Part shown: one piece after another, positions 55,451 through 64,000 of the stretch
Position numbering within the stretch: position 1 is the first letter of the stretch
Layout of the letters: each line of letters opens with the position of its first letter
DNA from: Vibrio cyclitrophicus
GTDB lineage: Bacteria; Pseudomonadota; Gammaproteobacteria; Enterobacterales; Vibrionaceae
Direction: 5' to 3'
NCBI RefSeq assembly: GCF_024347435.1
Contig: NZ_AP025480.1
Location: 2,046,001-2,110,000, forward strand
DNA length: 64,000 bases
Translations under genes and position numbers: made by a program
Notes under the pieces: generated by a model
What the model saw: the letters and a program-made list of their open reading frames with translations, nothing else
Databases searched by the model: none
What the model was told of the DNA's origin: nothing

Positions 55451-55618
55451 TTATTGAAAAGGCATGTCTGAAAGATGTGAAAGGATTTCCATTCTCTCTT
55501 CTTCGGTCATTGAATGCCAATCACGCGCGCTTTGTTCAGGGTCATCTTTCGCCTCAATAGGTTTTCGATCCAATGCTTTGATTGGTTTCTTTTTGAGTTT
55601 TGCGTGCTTTTTATTCAT
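55451..55618 (-). CDS. small protein of unknown function (55 aa)
   Basis: A 55-residue frame on the minus strand with a GGAGTG ribosome site. It has a Lys-rich start (MNKKHAKLKKKPIKALDRKP) and an acidic end (TEEERMEILSHLSDMP). The composition and start signal look real. The plus-strand frame at the same place (55464-55658) looks like its shadow. No family recognised. Confidence 0.55.
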   Translation of the reverse strand: MNKKHAKLKKKPIKALDRKPIEAKDDPEQSARDWHSMTEEERMEILSHLSDMPFQ

Positions 55619-55727
55619 ACCGACATCACTCCTTCTGGTACAAAGGTACCTACCTTAATATTACACGCCAACCATTATGTAAAGTAATAGTTGCTTTGGA
55701 GTTAAATAAAATATTGATAGTTCCACA

Positions 55728-56033
55728 TTAGCCGAAAAGTTCTCTTTGAGGAGTGGTACTTCCCTCTTCGTCAACTGGCTCACCCTGTGTATTATTTTTA
55801 TTACCAACTAGGTTAGTTTTGCTATCGATTAAGTTCTTTTGCTTCATTATTTTTCTTCTATAACGCTGACGACATAACTTAATAACGTGCAACTGCTCAG
55901 ACGGCGTCATCGCCATCCAGTTAAAGCGCTCCTCTCTTTTGCGCATGCAACCATTGCAATAACCTTTATCATCGCTTGAACACACCCCAACGCAAGGGCT
56001 TGGAACTTGAAAAAACTCTAACTGCTCCACCAT
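55728..56033 (-). CDS. DUF1289 family protein
   Basis: A 101-residue protein: PSPCVGVCSSDDKGYCNGCMRKREERFNW is the DUF1289 signature, with four cysteines likely to bind a metal. The C-terminal 35 residues are a polar extension. Start with AGGAG. Function unknown. Confidence 0.88.
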   Translation of the reverse strand: MVEQLEFFQVPSPCVGVCSSDDKGYCNGCMRKREERFNWMAMTPSEQLHVIKLCRQRYRRKIMKQKNLIDSKTNLVGNKNNTQGEPVDEEGSTTPQRELFG

Positions 56034-56230
56034 GTCTCCTCACTTCCTGAAACAATAAAAGTTAAGCTTACTAATTAAAAAGTAAGCGATTAATTTGTCG
56101 CCTCGCTCATAAAATTCATACTAAACTATGACCTTATACTGACACATATAGTGTTTTGTAAACTATACTTTGAACCCATCAAGTTACACCTTTTTCAGTA
56201 ACTTCGTTTTTTCTTTTGGAGCCTTTTAAT

Positions 56231-56677
56231 ATGAAGTTTAGTTCAAAAAAATTACTAGCAGTAGCCGCTTTACCTATGTTGCTAGCAGCATGCACAACAA
56301 CAGGTGATAACGCGATGCAAGTAACACCAACCGATCTACAGCACCATAACTGGGAACTTGCTCAAATTGATGGCAAGGACATTGAGAAAAGCGAAAACCA
56401 AGCGACTCCTCGTCTGGAAATCGGTGAAAAGATGACTGCGAACGGCATCGCTGGCTGTAACAACTTCTTTGGCCAAGGCGAGCTGAAAGACGGCCAGTTC
56501 CGTATTAAGCAAATGGGCATGACAATGAAGATGTGTCACGGCTCTGCAATGGAAATCGAACAGTCGGTTTCAGCGACTCTTAGCGAGTGGAGTGACGTAA
56601 CCCTAACAAAAGACACACTAGTATTGAAAAACGACGTGCATACGCTAACGTACACCATTCGTGATTGGGTAAACTAG
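56231..56677 (+). CDS. META-domain lipoprotein, HslJ-like
   Basis: A 148-residue lipoprotein (lipobox LAAC, about Cys21) with a META domain (about 40-145), including GIAGCNNFFGQGELKDGQFRIKQMGMTMKMC, whose cysteines may bridge. E. coli HslJ gives novobiocin resistance; others are heat-shock or motility related. ATG 56231 follows TTGGAG. Confidence 0.85.
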   Translation: MKFSSKKLLAVAALPMLLAACTTTGDNAMQVTPTDLQHHNWELAQIDGKDIEKSENQATPRLEIGEKMTANGIAGCNNFFGQGELKDGQFRIKQMGMTMKMCHGSAMEIEQSVSATLSEWSDVTLTKDTLVLKNDVHTLTYTIRDWVN

Positions 56678-56992
56678 CCTCGATTAACAATATACTGTCG
56701 ATACCAGACATTGATCAAAGGAGCCTTATCGGCTCCTTTTTTATTGCTTAAAATCGCCCTTTTCTTCACCAAAACTTTACTTCTCATCGAATTTTCGTAC
56801 TCACGTCCAATAAACATTAAAAATCTCTCATTTAGGTGCAATTAATTCACTGGTTTAACGGTCTGTTGTTAGGATGGCAGAAGCCTCTAATTCACTGTTG
56901 AATTAGAAATTATTTCAGAAACAGATAGAATAACTGTTAGGGAATTCGAAATAGCAAAGCTCTTGCCCGTTCACTACCAAATGGAAAAGTTT
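56678..56992. other. region upstream of ynjB
   Basis: 315 bp. It contains the terminator at 56717 and then the presumed ynjB promoter. No other element seen. Confidence 0.4.
56717..56743 (+). terminator. intrinsic terminator after the META gene
   Basis: AAAGGAGCC / GGCTCCTTT with loop TTATC and a T tract. Confidence 0.88.
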
Positions 56993-58159
56993 ATGAACAA
57001 GATAGTAAGTACGTTAGGAATCATGGCAACCGTTGCATACAGTGCAACTATTTATGCTGATGAAGTAACATCAACAGATAATTGGAACCAAATTGAACAG
57101 CAAGCAGAAGGACAAACTGTTTACTTTCACGCTTGGGGCGGTAGCCAAGAGATCAATCGTTACATACAGTGGGCAGGCAAGCAGTTACAAAATGAGTATG
57201 GTGTCACTTTAAAACACGTAAAAGTAACCGATATCGCAGAAACAACCACGCGTTTGATTGCTGAAAAAGCAGCAGGAAAAAACAGTGAAGGCAGTGTTGA
57301 TATTGTTTGGATCAACGGTGAAAATTTCCGCTCAATGAAAGACAATAGTCTACTCTTTGGGCCGTTTACTCAATCACTTCCAAACTGGCAGTACGTTGAT
57401 AAATCTCTACCAATTGATGTCGACTTCTCTGAACCAACCGAAGGTCTAGAAGCACCTTGGGGTGTAGGGCAACTGGTTTTCATCCATGATCAAGAGACGC
57501 TACACAACCCTCCTCAGTCATTTTCGGAAATGTTGAGTTACGCTCAAGCTTTTCCTAATCGCCTAAGTTACCCTCGACCACCTGAGTTTCACGGTACTAG
57601 CTTTATCAAATCTCTACTCATTGAGTTGACCAACAATAACCCAGCACTATCTAAACCGGTTTCAGAAGACGATTTTCAATCCGTTACCGTTCCACTATGG
57701 GCTTACTTAGATAAATTCCATAAAGTCGCTTGGCGTGGTGGCAAACAGTTCCCGGCTGGTACATCAGAGAGCATTCAACTGCTTGATGACGGGCAGATCG
57801 ACCTTGCGATCACGTTCAATCCAAATGCTGTGTTCTCTGCGCAATCTAGCGGAAAACTGGCAGAAAGCACCAAAGCTTATGCGCTAGAGAGTGGCGCACT
57901 CTCAAACATTCACTTCTTAGCGATCCCTTGGAATGCCAACTCCTCTGCAGGTGCACAAGTAGCCATCAACTTCTTACTCAGCCCAGAAGCACAATCACGT
58001 AAAGGTGACCTGAATATTTGGGGTGACCCTTCAGTATTAAGTAGTAAATACTTAACTGGCAGCGCTAAAAATACTCAGCAATTCAAATCGGTTGATGAAC
58101 CTCACCCTAGTTGGCAAGCTGCACTCGAGAAAGAGTGGCTTAAGCGATACGGTAACTAA
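56993..58159 (+). CDS. ynjB: ABC transporter substrate-binding protein YnjB
   Basis: A 388-residue periplasmic binding protein; signal peptide MNKIVSTLGIMATVAYSATIYA. The mature part has the extracellular-solute-binding fold with YFHAWGGSQEINRYIQW and GLEAPWGVGQLVFIHD, close to E. coli YnjB. It is followed by the permease, ATPase and YnjF genes, as in E. coli. The substrate is not established; thiamine has been suggested for some relatives. Start ATG 56993 is preferred for the signal peptide; 56963 and 56981 are possible. Confidence 0.85.
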   Translation: MNKIVSTLGIMATVAYSATIYADEVTSTDNWNQIEQQAEGQTVYFHAWGGSQEINRYIQWAGKQLQNEYGVTLKHVKVTDIAETTTRLIAEKAAGKNSEGSVDIVWINGENFRSMKDNSLLFGPFTQSLPNWQYVDKSLPIDVDFSEPTEGLEAPWGVGQLVFIHDQETLHNPPQSFSEMLSYAQAFPNRLSYPRPPEFHGTSFIKSLLIELTNNNPALSKPVSEDDFQSVTVPLWAYLDKFHKVAWRGGKQFPAGTSESIQLLDDGQIDLAITFNPNAVFSAQSSGKLAESTKAYALESGALSNIHFLAIPWNANSSAGAQVAINFLLSPEAQSRKGDLNIWGDPSVLSSKYLTGSAKNTQQFKSVDEPHPSWQAALEKEWLKRYGN

Positions 58160-58164
58160 ATTTG

Positions 58165-59865
58165 ATGCTACACGCCCTATATTTTGTTGTTATAGCAGTG
58201 TGCATAATCCCAACGATCCCTGGGGTTGCGGGAGTGGTTGCTTCATCACTAAGCTTTATCCCGCCCTTGGGTCTAGTGGAACCTTCGCTCAACGGTTTTG
58301 AACAAGTCTTTCAATGGGAAGGCGTTTGGCACTCTATTGCTCTGAGTTTATCTTCTGCTTTTGCGAGCAGTTACATCGCCTGCTTTCTCACTTTTTGTAT
58401 TATCCAAGCAACCTGGGGAAAGCCTTTTTGGAAAAAAATTGAGCTAACGTTGTCCCCAATGCTCGCTATTCCGCATGTTGCTTTTGCAATCGGGTTTGCT
58501 TTTTTGTTTAGCCCTACCGGCCTTGGCGCCAGAGCTTTACATCAATTAGTCGGAGAAGCTGGCAACAGTTCTGAGCTTGCATTATTGGTCAAAGACCCTT
58601 ATGCATTCGGGCTGATCATTATGCTCGCAATAAAAGAAATTCCATTTTTATTGCTAATGAGCTTATCGATACTTCAACAGATCGATGTTGAACGCATTAC
58701 TAAAGTCAGTGCTTCATTGGGCTACAGTCGTTCTCAAATTTGGTGGAAGGTTATTTTCCCACAGTGGTTTACCAAGCTTCGCTTCCCAATGCTGGCGGTA
58801 CTCGCTTATAGTTTATCGGTTGTCGACATTGCACTGATTCTCGGGCCAACCAATCCCCCAACTTTTGCAGTATTAGTATGGCAGTGGTTTAACGACCCAG
58901 ATCTGAGCTTATTACCACGCGCTGCGGCTGGTGCTATTGTCTTGTTTGTTTTGGCGTCACTTATCATTGCCACAGCACGACTGATTGAGTGGTCATTGCT
59001 AAAACAGTTCAAGTTTTGGCAGTTTTCTGGTCGCACAGGAATTAACTTACCAGGAAAAACAGTCTTCACGATTCTTGCTGCATTATCGTTACTCATTATC
59101 CCGTTAATGATTATATGGAGCATAGCTCAACGCTGGCGTTTTCCAGACTTATTGCCAAGCCGATATAGCCTAAAATTTTGGGAGTATGAGTGGGACGGTA
59201 TCTTAAGTACCGTCGGACAAAGCTTATGGATTGCTCTTGCTTCAGCGTCAGTTGCATTATTGCTAGCGTTGGTTGCTCATGAATATCGAATCAGGCACAG
59301 ATGGCAAGTGCCAGGTTTTATTATCGCGATCCCAATGTTAATCCCTCAGCTTTCAGTGTTATTCGGACTACAGGTGACAACACTCTATATTGGCAGTAGT
59401 GCTTACGAGCTGTGGGTGATTTGGGCTCATGTTTTCTTTGCCTTCCCGTTTGTTTATTTATCTTTGGATGGCCCATGGAAAAGCTTCAATGATGGCTTGA
59501 TAAAAGCCTCACTCAGCCTAGGAAAATCACCATTTCAGAGTTGGTGCTCAATCAAGCTACCAATCCTGCTCCCTGCTATTGCTTTTGCATGGGCAGTTGG
59601 AATCAGTGTGAGTTTGGCTCAGTACTTGCCAACATTAATGTTAGGCGCTGGCAGAATTAGCACCATTACTACAGAAGCTGTCGCACTTACCAGTGGCTTC
59701 GACCGCAGGGTAACCGCTATTTATGCCATCTGGCAGGCTCTATTACCTCTGTTCTTTTTCTCTTTAGCGATAGTTGTCAGTCGACTTCAACTTAAATATC
59801 GCCGTCTTACTTTTAAAGGTTTTCTCACCAATGAGTCTGTATCTCAACGACCTCGCCATCCATAA
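58165..59865 (+). CDS. ynjC: ABC transporter permease YnjC
   Basis: A 566-residue inner-membrane protein with about 12 hydrophobic segments in two permease halves, each with the EAA-like loop: SASLGYSRSQIWWKVIFPQ and ASLSLGKSPFQSWCSIKLP. A single fused permease is usual for YnjC. It begins five bases after ynjB stops and overlaps ynjD by 35 bases. Confidence 0.87.
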   Translation: MLHALYFVVIAVCIIPTIPGVAGVVASSLSFIPPLGLVEPSLNGFEQVFQWEGVWHSIALSLSSAFASSYIACFLTFCIIQATWGKPFWKKIELTLSPMLAIPHVAFAIGFAFLFSPTGLGARALHQLVGEAGNSSELALLVKDPYAFGLIIMLAIKEIPFLLLMSLSILQQIDVERITKVSASLGYSRSQIWWKVIFPQWFTKLRFPMLAVLAYSLSVVDIALILGPTNPPTFAVLVWQWFNDPDLSLLPRAAAGAIVLFVLASLIIATARLIEWSLLKQFKFWQFSGRTGINLPGKTVFTILAALSLLIIPLMIIWSIAQRWRFPDLLPSRYSLKFWEYEWDGILSTVGQSLWIALASASVALLLALVAHEYRIRHRWQVPGFIIAIPMLIPQLSVLFGLQVTTLYIGSSAYELWVIWAHVFFAFPFVYLSLDGPWKSFNDGLIKASLSLGKSPFQSWCSIKLPILLPAIAFAWAVGISVSLAQYLPTLMLGAGRISTITTEAVALTSGFDRRVTAIYAIWQALLPLFFFSLAIVVSRLQLKYRRLTFKGFLTNESVSQRPRHP

Positions 59866-60481
59866 AAAAGGAGGTGATTCGCTATTTTCAGCGCTAAACG
59901 TAACGCTAGAATCAGGCCAAGTATTGGCTTTGATGGGGCCTAGTGGCTGTGGAAAATCGACCTTATTAGATGCCATCGCTGGACATCTCAATGGCGAGTT
60001 TTCGTATACCGGGAGTGTTGTTTTAAACGACATTCACCTTGATAACATCCCCTCACATCAACGTAAGGTTGGGATATTATTTCAAGACGATTTATTGTTC
60101 CCTCACCTCAAGGTATGGGAAAACTTAGCATTCTCACTTCCAAATTCAATTAGGGGCTCGGCTCGTCAAAATCAAGCGATGAAAGCACTCCAGGATATTG
60201 AACTGACACACTTAGCTGAATCGTTCCCTGACCAAATATCAGGGGGCCAAAGGGCAAGAGTCAGCTTAGCTCGTATGCTATTAGCTAAGCCAAAACTAGC
60301 TCTGCTTGACGAACCGTTCAGTAAGCTAGATCAGGAGTTGAGAGCACAGTTTCGCGATTGGGTGTTTGAGCAACTCAGCAAAGCCAATATACCAACGTTG
60401 ATGGTGACGCACGACGAAACCGATGTACCAAAAGGAGCACAAGTACTTTCTTGGCCGTGGAGGAGTCATCATGCTAGATAA
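59831..60481 (+). CDS. ynjD: ABC transporter ATPase YnjD
   Basis: A 216-residue ATPase: Walker A GPSGCGKST, Q-loop LFQDD, signature ISGGQRAR, Walker B LALLDEPFSKLD and switch His THDE. It pairs with YnjC. Start ATG 59831 lies within the end of ynjC, suggesting coupled translation; the longer frame to 59774 is not needed. Confidence 0.9.
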   Translation: MSLYLNDLAIHKKGGDSLFSALNVTLESGQVLALMGPSGCGKSTLLDAIAGHLNGEFSYTGSVVLNDIHLDNIPSHQRKVGILFQDDLLFPHLKVWENLAFSLPNSIRGSARQNQAMKALQDIELTHLAESFPDQISGGQRARVSLARMLLAKPKLALLDEPFSKLDQELRAQFRDWVFEQLSKANIPTLMVTHDETDVPKGAQVLSWPWRSHHAR

Positions 60482-61088
60482 GTATTCCATCAAGATCATC
60501 AAGTGGCCACTTAACCAATCAGCTAAGCTATTGAATCAAGTAGGCATCACAGCAAACCAAACGACCTTGTTTGGCTTTTTGGTTGGCTGTTTAGCTTTTC
60601 CTGCGCTTGCATTACAACAATACGATTGGGCTTTGGGCTTCATTGTATTGAATAGAGTTTGCGACGGACTGGATGGGGCTTTGGCTCGAATCCAAGGAAT
60701 TAGTGATGCTGGTGGCTTTCTCGATATCAGCTTGGACTTTTTATTCTATTCACTCATCCCTTTTGGCTTTGTTGTTGCCAACCCAGAACACAATGCCATT
60801 GCAGGCGCGTTTTTGATCTTTTCATTTATCGGCACAGGCAGTAGTTTCTTAGCGTTTGCAGTGATGGCAGGCAAACGCGGTATCGAGAACCCAGTCTACA
60901 AACATAAGTCTCTGTACTACATGTCTGGGCTAACCGAAGGCACAGAAACTATCGCTTGTTTTATTGTGTTTTGTATTTTTCCTCAGCACTTTGCCGTTAT
61001 TGCCTATATTTTTGGCGCAGCGTGTTGGCTAACGACGTTCATGCGTATTTATTTTGGTTTTCAGACACTAAAAAACCAAGCTAGTTAA
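60471..61088 (+). CDS. ynjF: YnjF-like CDP-alcohol phosphatidyltransferase
   Basis: A 205-residue inner-membrane enzyme with the CDP-alcohol phosphotransferase motif D-x2-DG-x2-AR-x7-G-x3-D-x3-D (from CDGLDGALAR) and about five to six hydrophobic segments. It would join a CDP-alcohol and an acceptor alcohol in phospholipid-type synthesis. ATG 60471 has a strong GGAGGAG site and overlaps ynjD by 11 bases. E. coli has ynjE (rhodanese) between ynjD and ynjF; it is missing here. A terminator follows. Confidence 0.87.
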   Translation: MLDKYSIKIIKWPLNQSAKLLNQVGITANQTTLFGFLVGCLAFPALALQQYDWALGFIVLNRVCDGLDGALARIQGISDAGGFLDISLDFLFYSLIPFGFVVANPEHNAIAGAFLIFSFIGTGSSFLAFAVMAGKRGIENPVYKHKSLYYMSGLTEGTETIACFIVFCIFPQHFAVIAYIFGAACWLTTFMRIYFGFQTLKNQAS

Positions 61089-61114
61089 TAAATGAGTTAG
61101 TTTCTTGCACCTAT

Positions 61115-61146
61115 AAAAACGCCGCTCATTGTGAGCGGCGTTTTCT
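61115..61146 (+). terminator. intrinsic terminator after ynjF
   Basis: AAAACGCCGCTCA / TGAGCGGCGTTTT with a very small loop and a T tract. Confidence 0.88.
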
Positions 61147-61181
61147 ATATTAGTATGGATAATGCCCACTAAATCATGATA

Positions 61182-62147
61182 TCAAGCTTCAGCTGAAGCC
61201 GTGATTTTAAACCTCAATACCTTCAGGCTTGAATCAAGGTCGACATCGACAAACTCAGGCGGGTTGTCTAAACGTTCAATAAACTCAACGCTTGGCGCTT
61301 CTTCTGCCATCGTTTCAATCAAGAAGTTGGGTGATACTGCTGGTGAGTTAACACAAGCAATCACTTCTCCACCTTCCGTTAGAAGTTCAGGCAAACGACG
61401 TAGGATCTTTTTGTAATCTTTGGTTAAAGCAAAACTGCCTTTCTGGAAAGATGGCGGATCGATGATAACCAACTCGTATGGACCGCCTTTCTTGATTTTC
61501 CCCCACGACTTAAAGATATCGTAACCAAGGAAGTTTACCGAGCGCATATCGTGGTCATTCAAACGATGATTATCACGGCCTTTATTCAATGAACCACGCG
61601 ACATATCAACATTCATACATTGACGAGCGCCACCAGCGATAGCCGCGACAGAGAAACCACAAGTGTATGCGAACAGGTTAAGAACATTCTTATCCTTGGC
61701 ATTATCTTGTACCCACTGACGACCATTACGCATGTCTAGGAACAGACCGAAGTTCTGATTACGGCCAATGTCTAATTGATATTTAAGACCGTGCTCAACC
61801 ACAACGGGTGAGTCATTGAGTTCGCCCCATAAAACCTCTGAAGGCGCGCCATCGGCATAACGGTGTTGCAGAACAATACTTGTGCCCTGTTTTGCTTGCC
61901 AGATGTCTTTATTAGTCAGATCAACCAATCCAGCTTTAAGCGATGATAAGAATTCGCCGTCCACCTCTTTGAATACGTTAACCAATAACTGCCCATCAAC
62001 CCAGTCACATGTCAGTTGTTCTAGGCCCGGCCAAAACTTACCACGACCATGAAAAATACGGCGTAGCTCATTCGGCACTTCATTAAGTTGCTGTTCAATA
62101 TGACTAAAAAACAGAGGTAAAGCTGATGCTTCCATTATTTCACTCAC
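61182..62147 (-). CDS. class I SAM-dependent methyltransferase
   Basis: A 321-residue enzyme resembling the RlmI/YccW group (Methyltrans_SAM). The N-terminal half shows RNQNFGLFLDMRNGRQWV, then the AdoMet site VLNLFAYTCGFSVAAIAGG and the catalytic-type motif IIDPPSFQKG. Such proteins mostly methylate rRNA or tRNA. The start is GTG, overlapping the pseudouridine-synthase stop by four bases (GTGA), so it is coupled; ATG 62135 is an alternative. Its neighbour is another RNA-modifying gene. Confidence 0.83.
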   Translation of the reverse strand: MSEIMEASALPLFFSHIEQQLNEVPNELRRIFHGRGKFWPGLEQLTCDWVDGQLLVNVFKEVDGEFLSSLKAGLVDLTNKDIWQAKQGTSIVLQHRYADGAPSEVLWGELNDSPVVVEHGLKYQLDIGRNQNFGLFLDMRNGRQWVQDNAKDKNVLNLFAYTCGFSVAAIAGGARQCMNVDMSRGSLNKGRDNHRLNDHDMRSVNFLGYDIFKSWGKIKKGGPYELVIIDPPSFQKGSFALTKDYKKILRRLPELLTEGGEVIACVNSPAVSPNFLIETMAEEAPSVEFIERLDNPPEFVDVDLDSSLKVLRFKITASAEA

Positions 62148-62842
62148 TTAGTATTTAGCTTCGGCCAAGTTAATGACCAAGGTTCAAGCCAACTGTCTAA
62201 ACCATTAGACACGGTTTCTTGATGCCACTTCTCATCCAAGGAATCAAGGTTCCTCGGGTCACAGACATATTCATAGGCTTGGGATTGATAGGTAAATCGA
62301 ATCGCGAAAGCGTGCAGATAGCCTCTGTCAGCCTCACTCGATGGATTATAAATAGGGTCACCAACAATAGCGGAGCCGATCGACTTCATCGCGACACGGA
62401 TCTGATGCGTCCTTCCTGTATAGGGCTTACATAATAGCAAACGCTCGCCGGGTTCTGCCGTTGCCGATAAAAACTGGGTAATCGCTGGGTTGTCTTTGGA
62501 TGTCAGAAGCTTCCAACTAGAACGTCTTGAACGTTCCATATCACCTGAAATCAAACCCTGCTTTTTCTTTGGCTTTTTAGAACCAATCGCAAGGTAATAT
62601 TTCTCAACCTCACGCTTTGCGAACAACTGCGAAAGCTCGCTTGCTGCCGAAGCATTCTTTGCTAGCAGTAGAATACCTGAAGTCATTTTATCAAGGCGAT
62701 GTACAAGATATAACTTAGGCTCGTTAATCGCTTTAACAACTTCTTGAAGCAACATGGTATCGCCATCGTCTTTATGAACGCTGACGCCAGGATGCTTGTT
62801 AATAAGTAAAAAATCAGGATGGTTCAGAAGGATATCGAACAT
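62144..62842 (-). CDS. RluA-family pseudouridine synthase (TIGR01621-like)
   Basis: A 232-residue pseudouridine synthase: DFLLINKHPGVSVHKDD at the N-terminus, the catalytic motif HRLDKMTSGILLLAK (Asp nucleophile), and the GRTHQIRVAM loop. It has no S4 domain. It resembles the TIGR01621 group; the target RNA base is unknown. ATG 62842 is the family-like start; the frame is open to 62932. Coupled with the methyltransferase gene downstream. Confidence 0.83.
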   Translation of the reverse strand: MFDILLNHPDFLLINKHPGVSVHKDDGDTMLLQEVVKAINEPKLYLVHRLDKMTSGILLLAKNASAASELSQLFAKREVEKYYLAIGSKKPKKKQGLISGDMERSRRSSWKLLTSKDNPAITQFLSATAEPGERLLLCKPYTGRTHQIRVAMKSIGSAIVGDPIYNPSSEADRGYLHAFAIRFTYQSQAYEYVCDPRNLDSLDEKWHQETVSNGLDSWLEPWSLTWPKLNTK

Positions 62843-63007
62843 GTAAAGGCTAGCTCCATTGTAGAACGGGGAGTATACCGCGTCTGAACCCAGATTCCAG
62901 CTAGGAAAAAGCCCAATCGACTCAATAAACATTGAATAATTGGGCTCATTTTTCGTCTGACTGTTTAGGTGATGAATCTTTAATCTCTATCCAACACGTA
63001 CTAACCG

Positions 63008-64000
63008 CTAAGCCAGTTTAAACTTACCGACTAATGCTTCGAGCTCAGCAACCTTAGCGTTCAGGCCTGAAGTGTTTTCAGAACTGCGCGTCGCTAGCTG
63101 CAAGGATTGCTCAGATATATCACTGATTGCCGTAATGTCCGCTGCAATTTCTTTGGTTACAGCTGTCTGCTCTTCTGCTGCAGTAGCAATAGAGTTGACC
63201 ATGCTTTGTACGTTACCAGCGCCGCTAACAATCGCTTCCAATGCTGAAACCGCACCTGAACTTTTCTCTACGCCAATCTCAACTAACCGACAGTTATCCT
63301 GCGTGTAAGTAACGGCTTCTTGCGTACCAGATTGAATTGATTGAATAATGCCCGACACTTCTTGTGTCGCTTTGGTTGTTCTCTCTGCCAACGCTCTCAC
63401 TTCATCAGCAACTACAGCAAACCCACGCCCAAACTCGCCAGCACGCGCAGCCTCAATCGCAGCATTCAGAGCTAATAAGTTGGTTTGCCCAGCAATGTCC
63501 TCAATCACTTTAATAACGCTACCAATCTGCTCACCATGTGAACCGAGCGTATTCATTTGCACCGACATATCACTCATTTGAGCCGACACTTGCTCGATAC
63601 TCGCAACCATTTCGACGATGACATTACGGCCATCTTCAGCCGAAGTTTCTGAACGACGTGCTTCTTCATAAGTCGAAGTGCCCTGCTGTGCTACCTCAGA
63701 AATAGTTAAGCTTAGTTCTTCAGCCGCTGTCGCTATCAGGTTTGCTTTGTCCGCTTGAGCAGATGCGCCAGAAACGATGTCTTGGCTAATTGACGACAAC
63801 TCGCCTGTCACTGATTGGACTTGGTGAGTCACCGAAGAGATAGAACCTAGAAGGTCAACCAGCGATTTCTGCATCTGATTAATTGACTTAGCTAGGTCGG
63901 CTAACTCATCACCTGACTCATCAACAATATCCCCAGTAGTAAGGTCGCCATTTGCTACGCGTCGTGCCACTTGTTCAACGCGAGTTAAGCGGTTGGTAAT
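63008..64000 (-). CDS. methyl-accepting chemotaxis protein, 5' part outside the window
   Basis: The frame is open to the last base, so the sensor and membrane part lie beyond the window. The visible ~330 residues start in a HAMP domain ([19 protein letters not shown]) and continue with the signalling domain: methylation-type helices and the conserved hairpin tip [51 protein letters not shown]. It interacts with CheA and CheW. No C-terminal CheR pentapeptide is seen. The ligand cannot be told. Confidence 0.92.
   Translation of the reverse strand: MTNRLTRVEQVARRVANGDLTTGDIVDESGDELADLAKSINQMQKSLVDLLGSISSVTHQVQSVTGELSSISQDIVSGASAQADKANLIATAAEELSLTISEVAQQGTSTYEEARRSETSAEDGRNVIVEMVASIEQVSAQMSDMSVQMNTLGSHGEQIGSVIKVIEDIAGQTNLLALNAAIEAARAGEFGRGFAVVADEVRALAERTTKATQEVSGIIQSIQSGTQEAVTYTQDNCRLVEIGVEKSSGAVSALEAIVSGAGNVQSMVNSIATAAEEQTAVTKEIAADITAISDISEQSLQLATRSSENTSGLNAKVAELEALVGKFKLA

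Overview
The window is a stretch of a gamma-proteobacterial chromosome, almost certainly from a Vibrio, and the gene set fits a member of the Splendidus group. The evidence is the panP-hexR pair, the FabV-type enoyl reductase, a PsrA-like TetR beside fadE, proVWX, small Vibrio-type proteins (TIGR03643, TIGR02450, DUF1289, DUF2913) and blocks of E. coli-like synteny: lysO/grxA/ybjL, bcr-rsuA-radD...rplY and ynjBCD-ynjF. Species is an inference. I saw no rRNA, tRNA or CRISPR array, and no prophage.

Layout. 1-6.7 kb: 3' part of lysO, a secreted protein of unknown role, panP (beta-alanine synthesis), hexR, an iron alcohol dehydrogenase and grxA with an OxyR-like operator. 6.7-13.1 kb: two inverted copies of a 1441-bp IS4-family element, differing by one base in what I compared, flank a ybjL-type antiporter gene and fabV. 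13.1-16.1 kb: fadE and its TetR regulator. 16.8-20.2 kb: a tolC-ompA pair and nhaA. 20.4-24.7 kb: an AttEFGH-like export operon whose ATPase gene carries an in-frame stop. 24.8-30.6 kb: MATE exporter, SDR/DUF2867 protein, DUF2913 protein, Bcr/CflA exporter, rsuA. 30.7-38.6 kb: radD, a PepSY/response regulator/kinase cluster, a VOC protein, a DedA-LssY fusion with a glycosyltransferase, and rplY. 38.9-43.9 kb: small accessory genes, a decayed DUF1566 gene and a stand-alone BLUF photoreceptor. 44-48.8 kb: LysR regulator, SnoaL-like protein, proVWX. 49.5-56.7 kb: HAD phosphatase, small proteins, M14 carboxypeptidase, PilZ protein, DEAD-box helicase, thiamine-binding protein, META lipoprotein. 57-64 kb: ynjBCD-ynjF, an RNA-modification pair and the 3' part of a chemoreceptor gene.

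The most interesting observation concerns the IS element. Both copies sit exactly in the loop of a strong intrinsic terminator hairpin, those of grxA and fadE, and in the same orientation relative to the terminator. In each case the target duplication is the loop plus three stem base pairs on each side, so it is 12 bp for a 6-nt loop and 10 bp for a 4-nt loop. This suggests that the transposase measures its cuts from the hairpin. The element also carries terminator-like hairpins near both ends, which may restore termination and mute the transposase. Smaller points include an internal stop in the attE-like ATPase, an unrecorded DUF1566 pseudogene, an orphan terminator with a possible small RNA, likely OxyR and PsrA operators, and several short tandem repeats.
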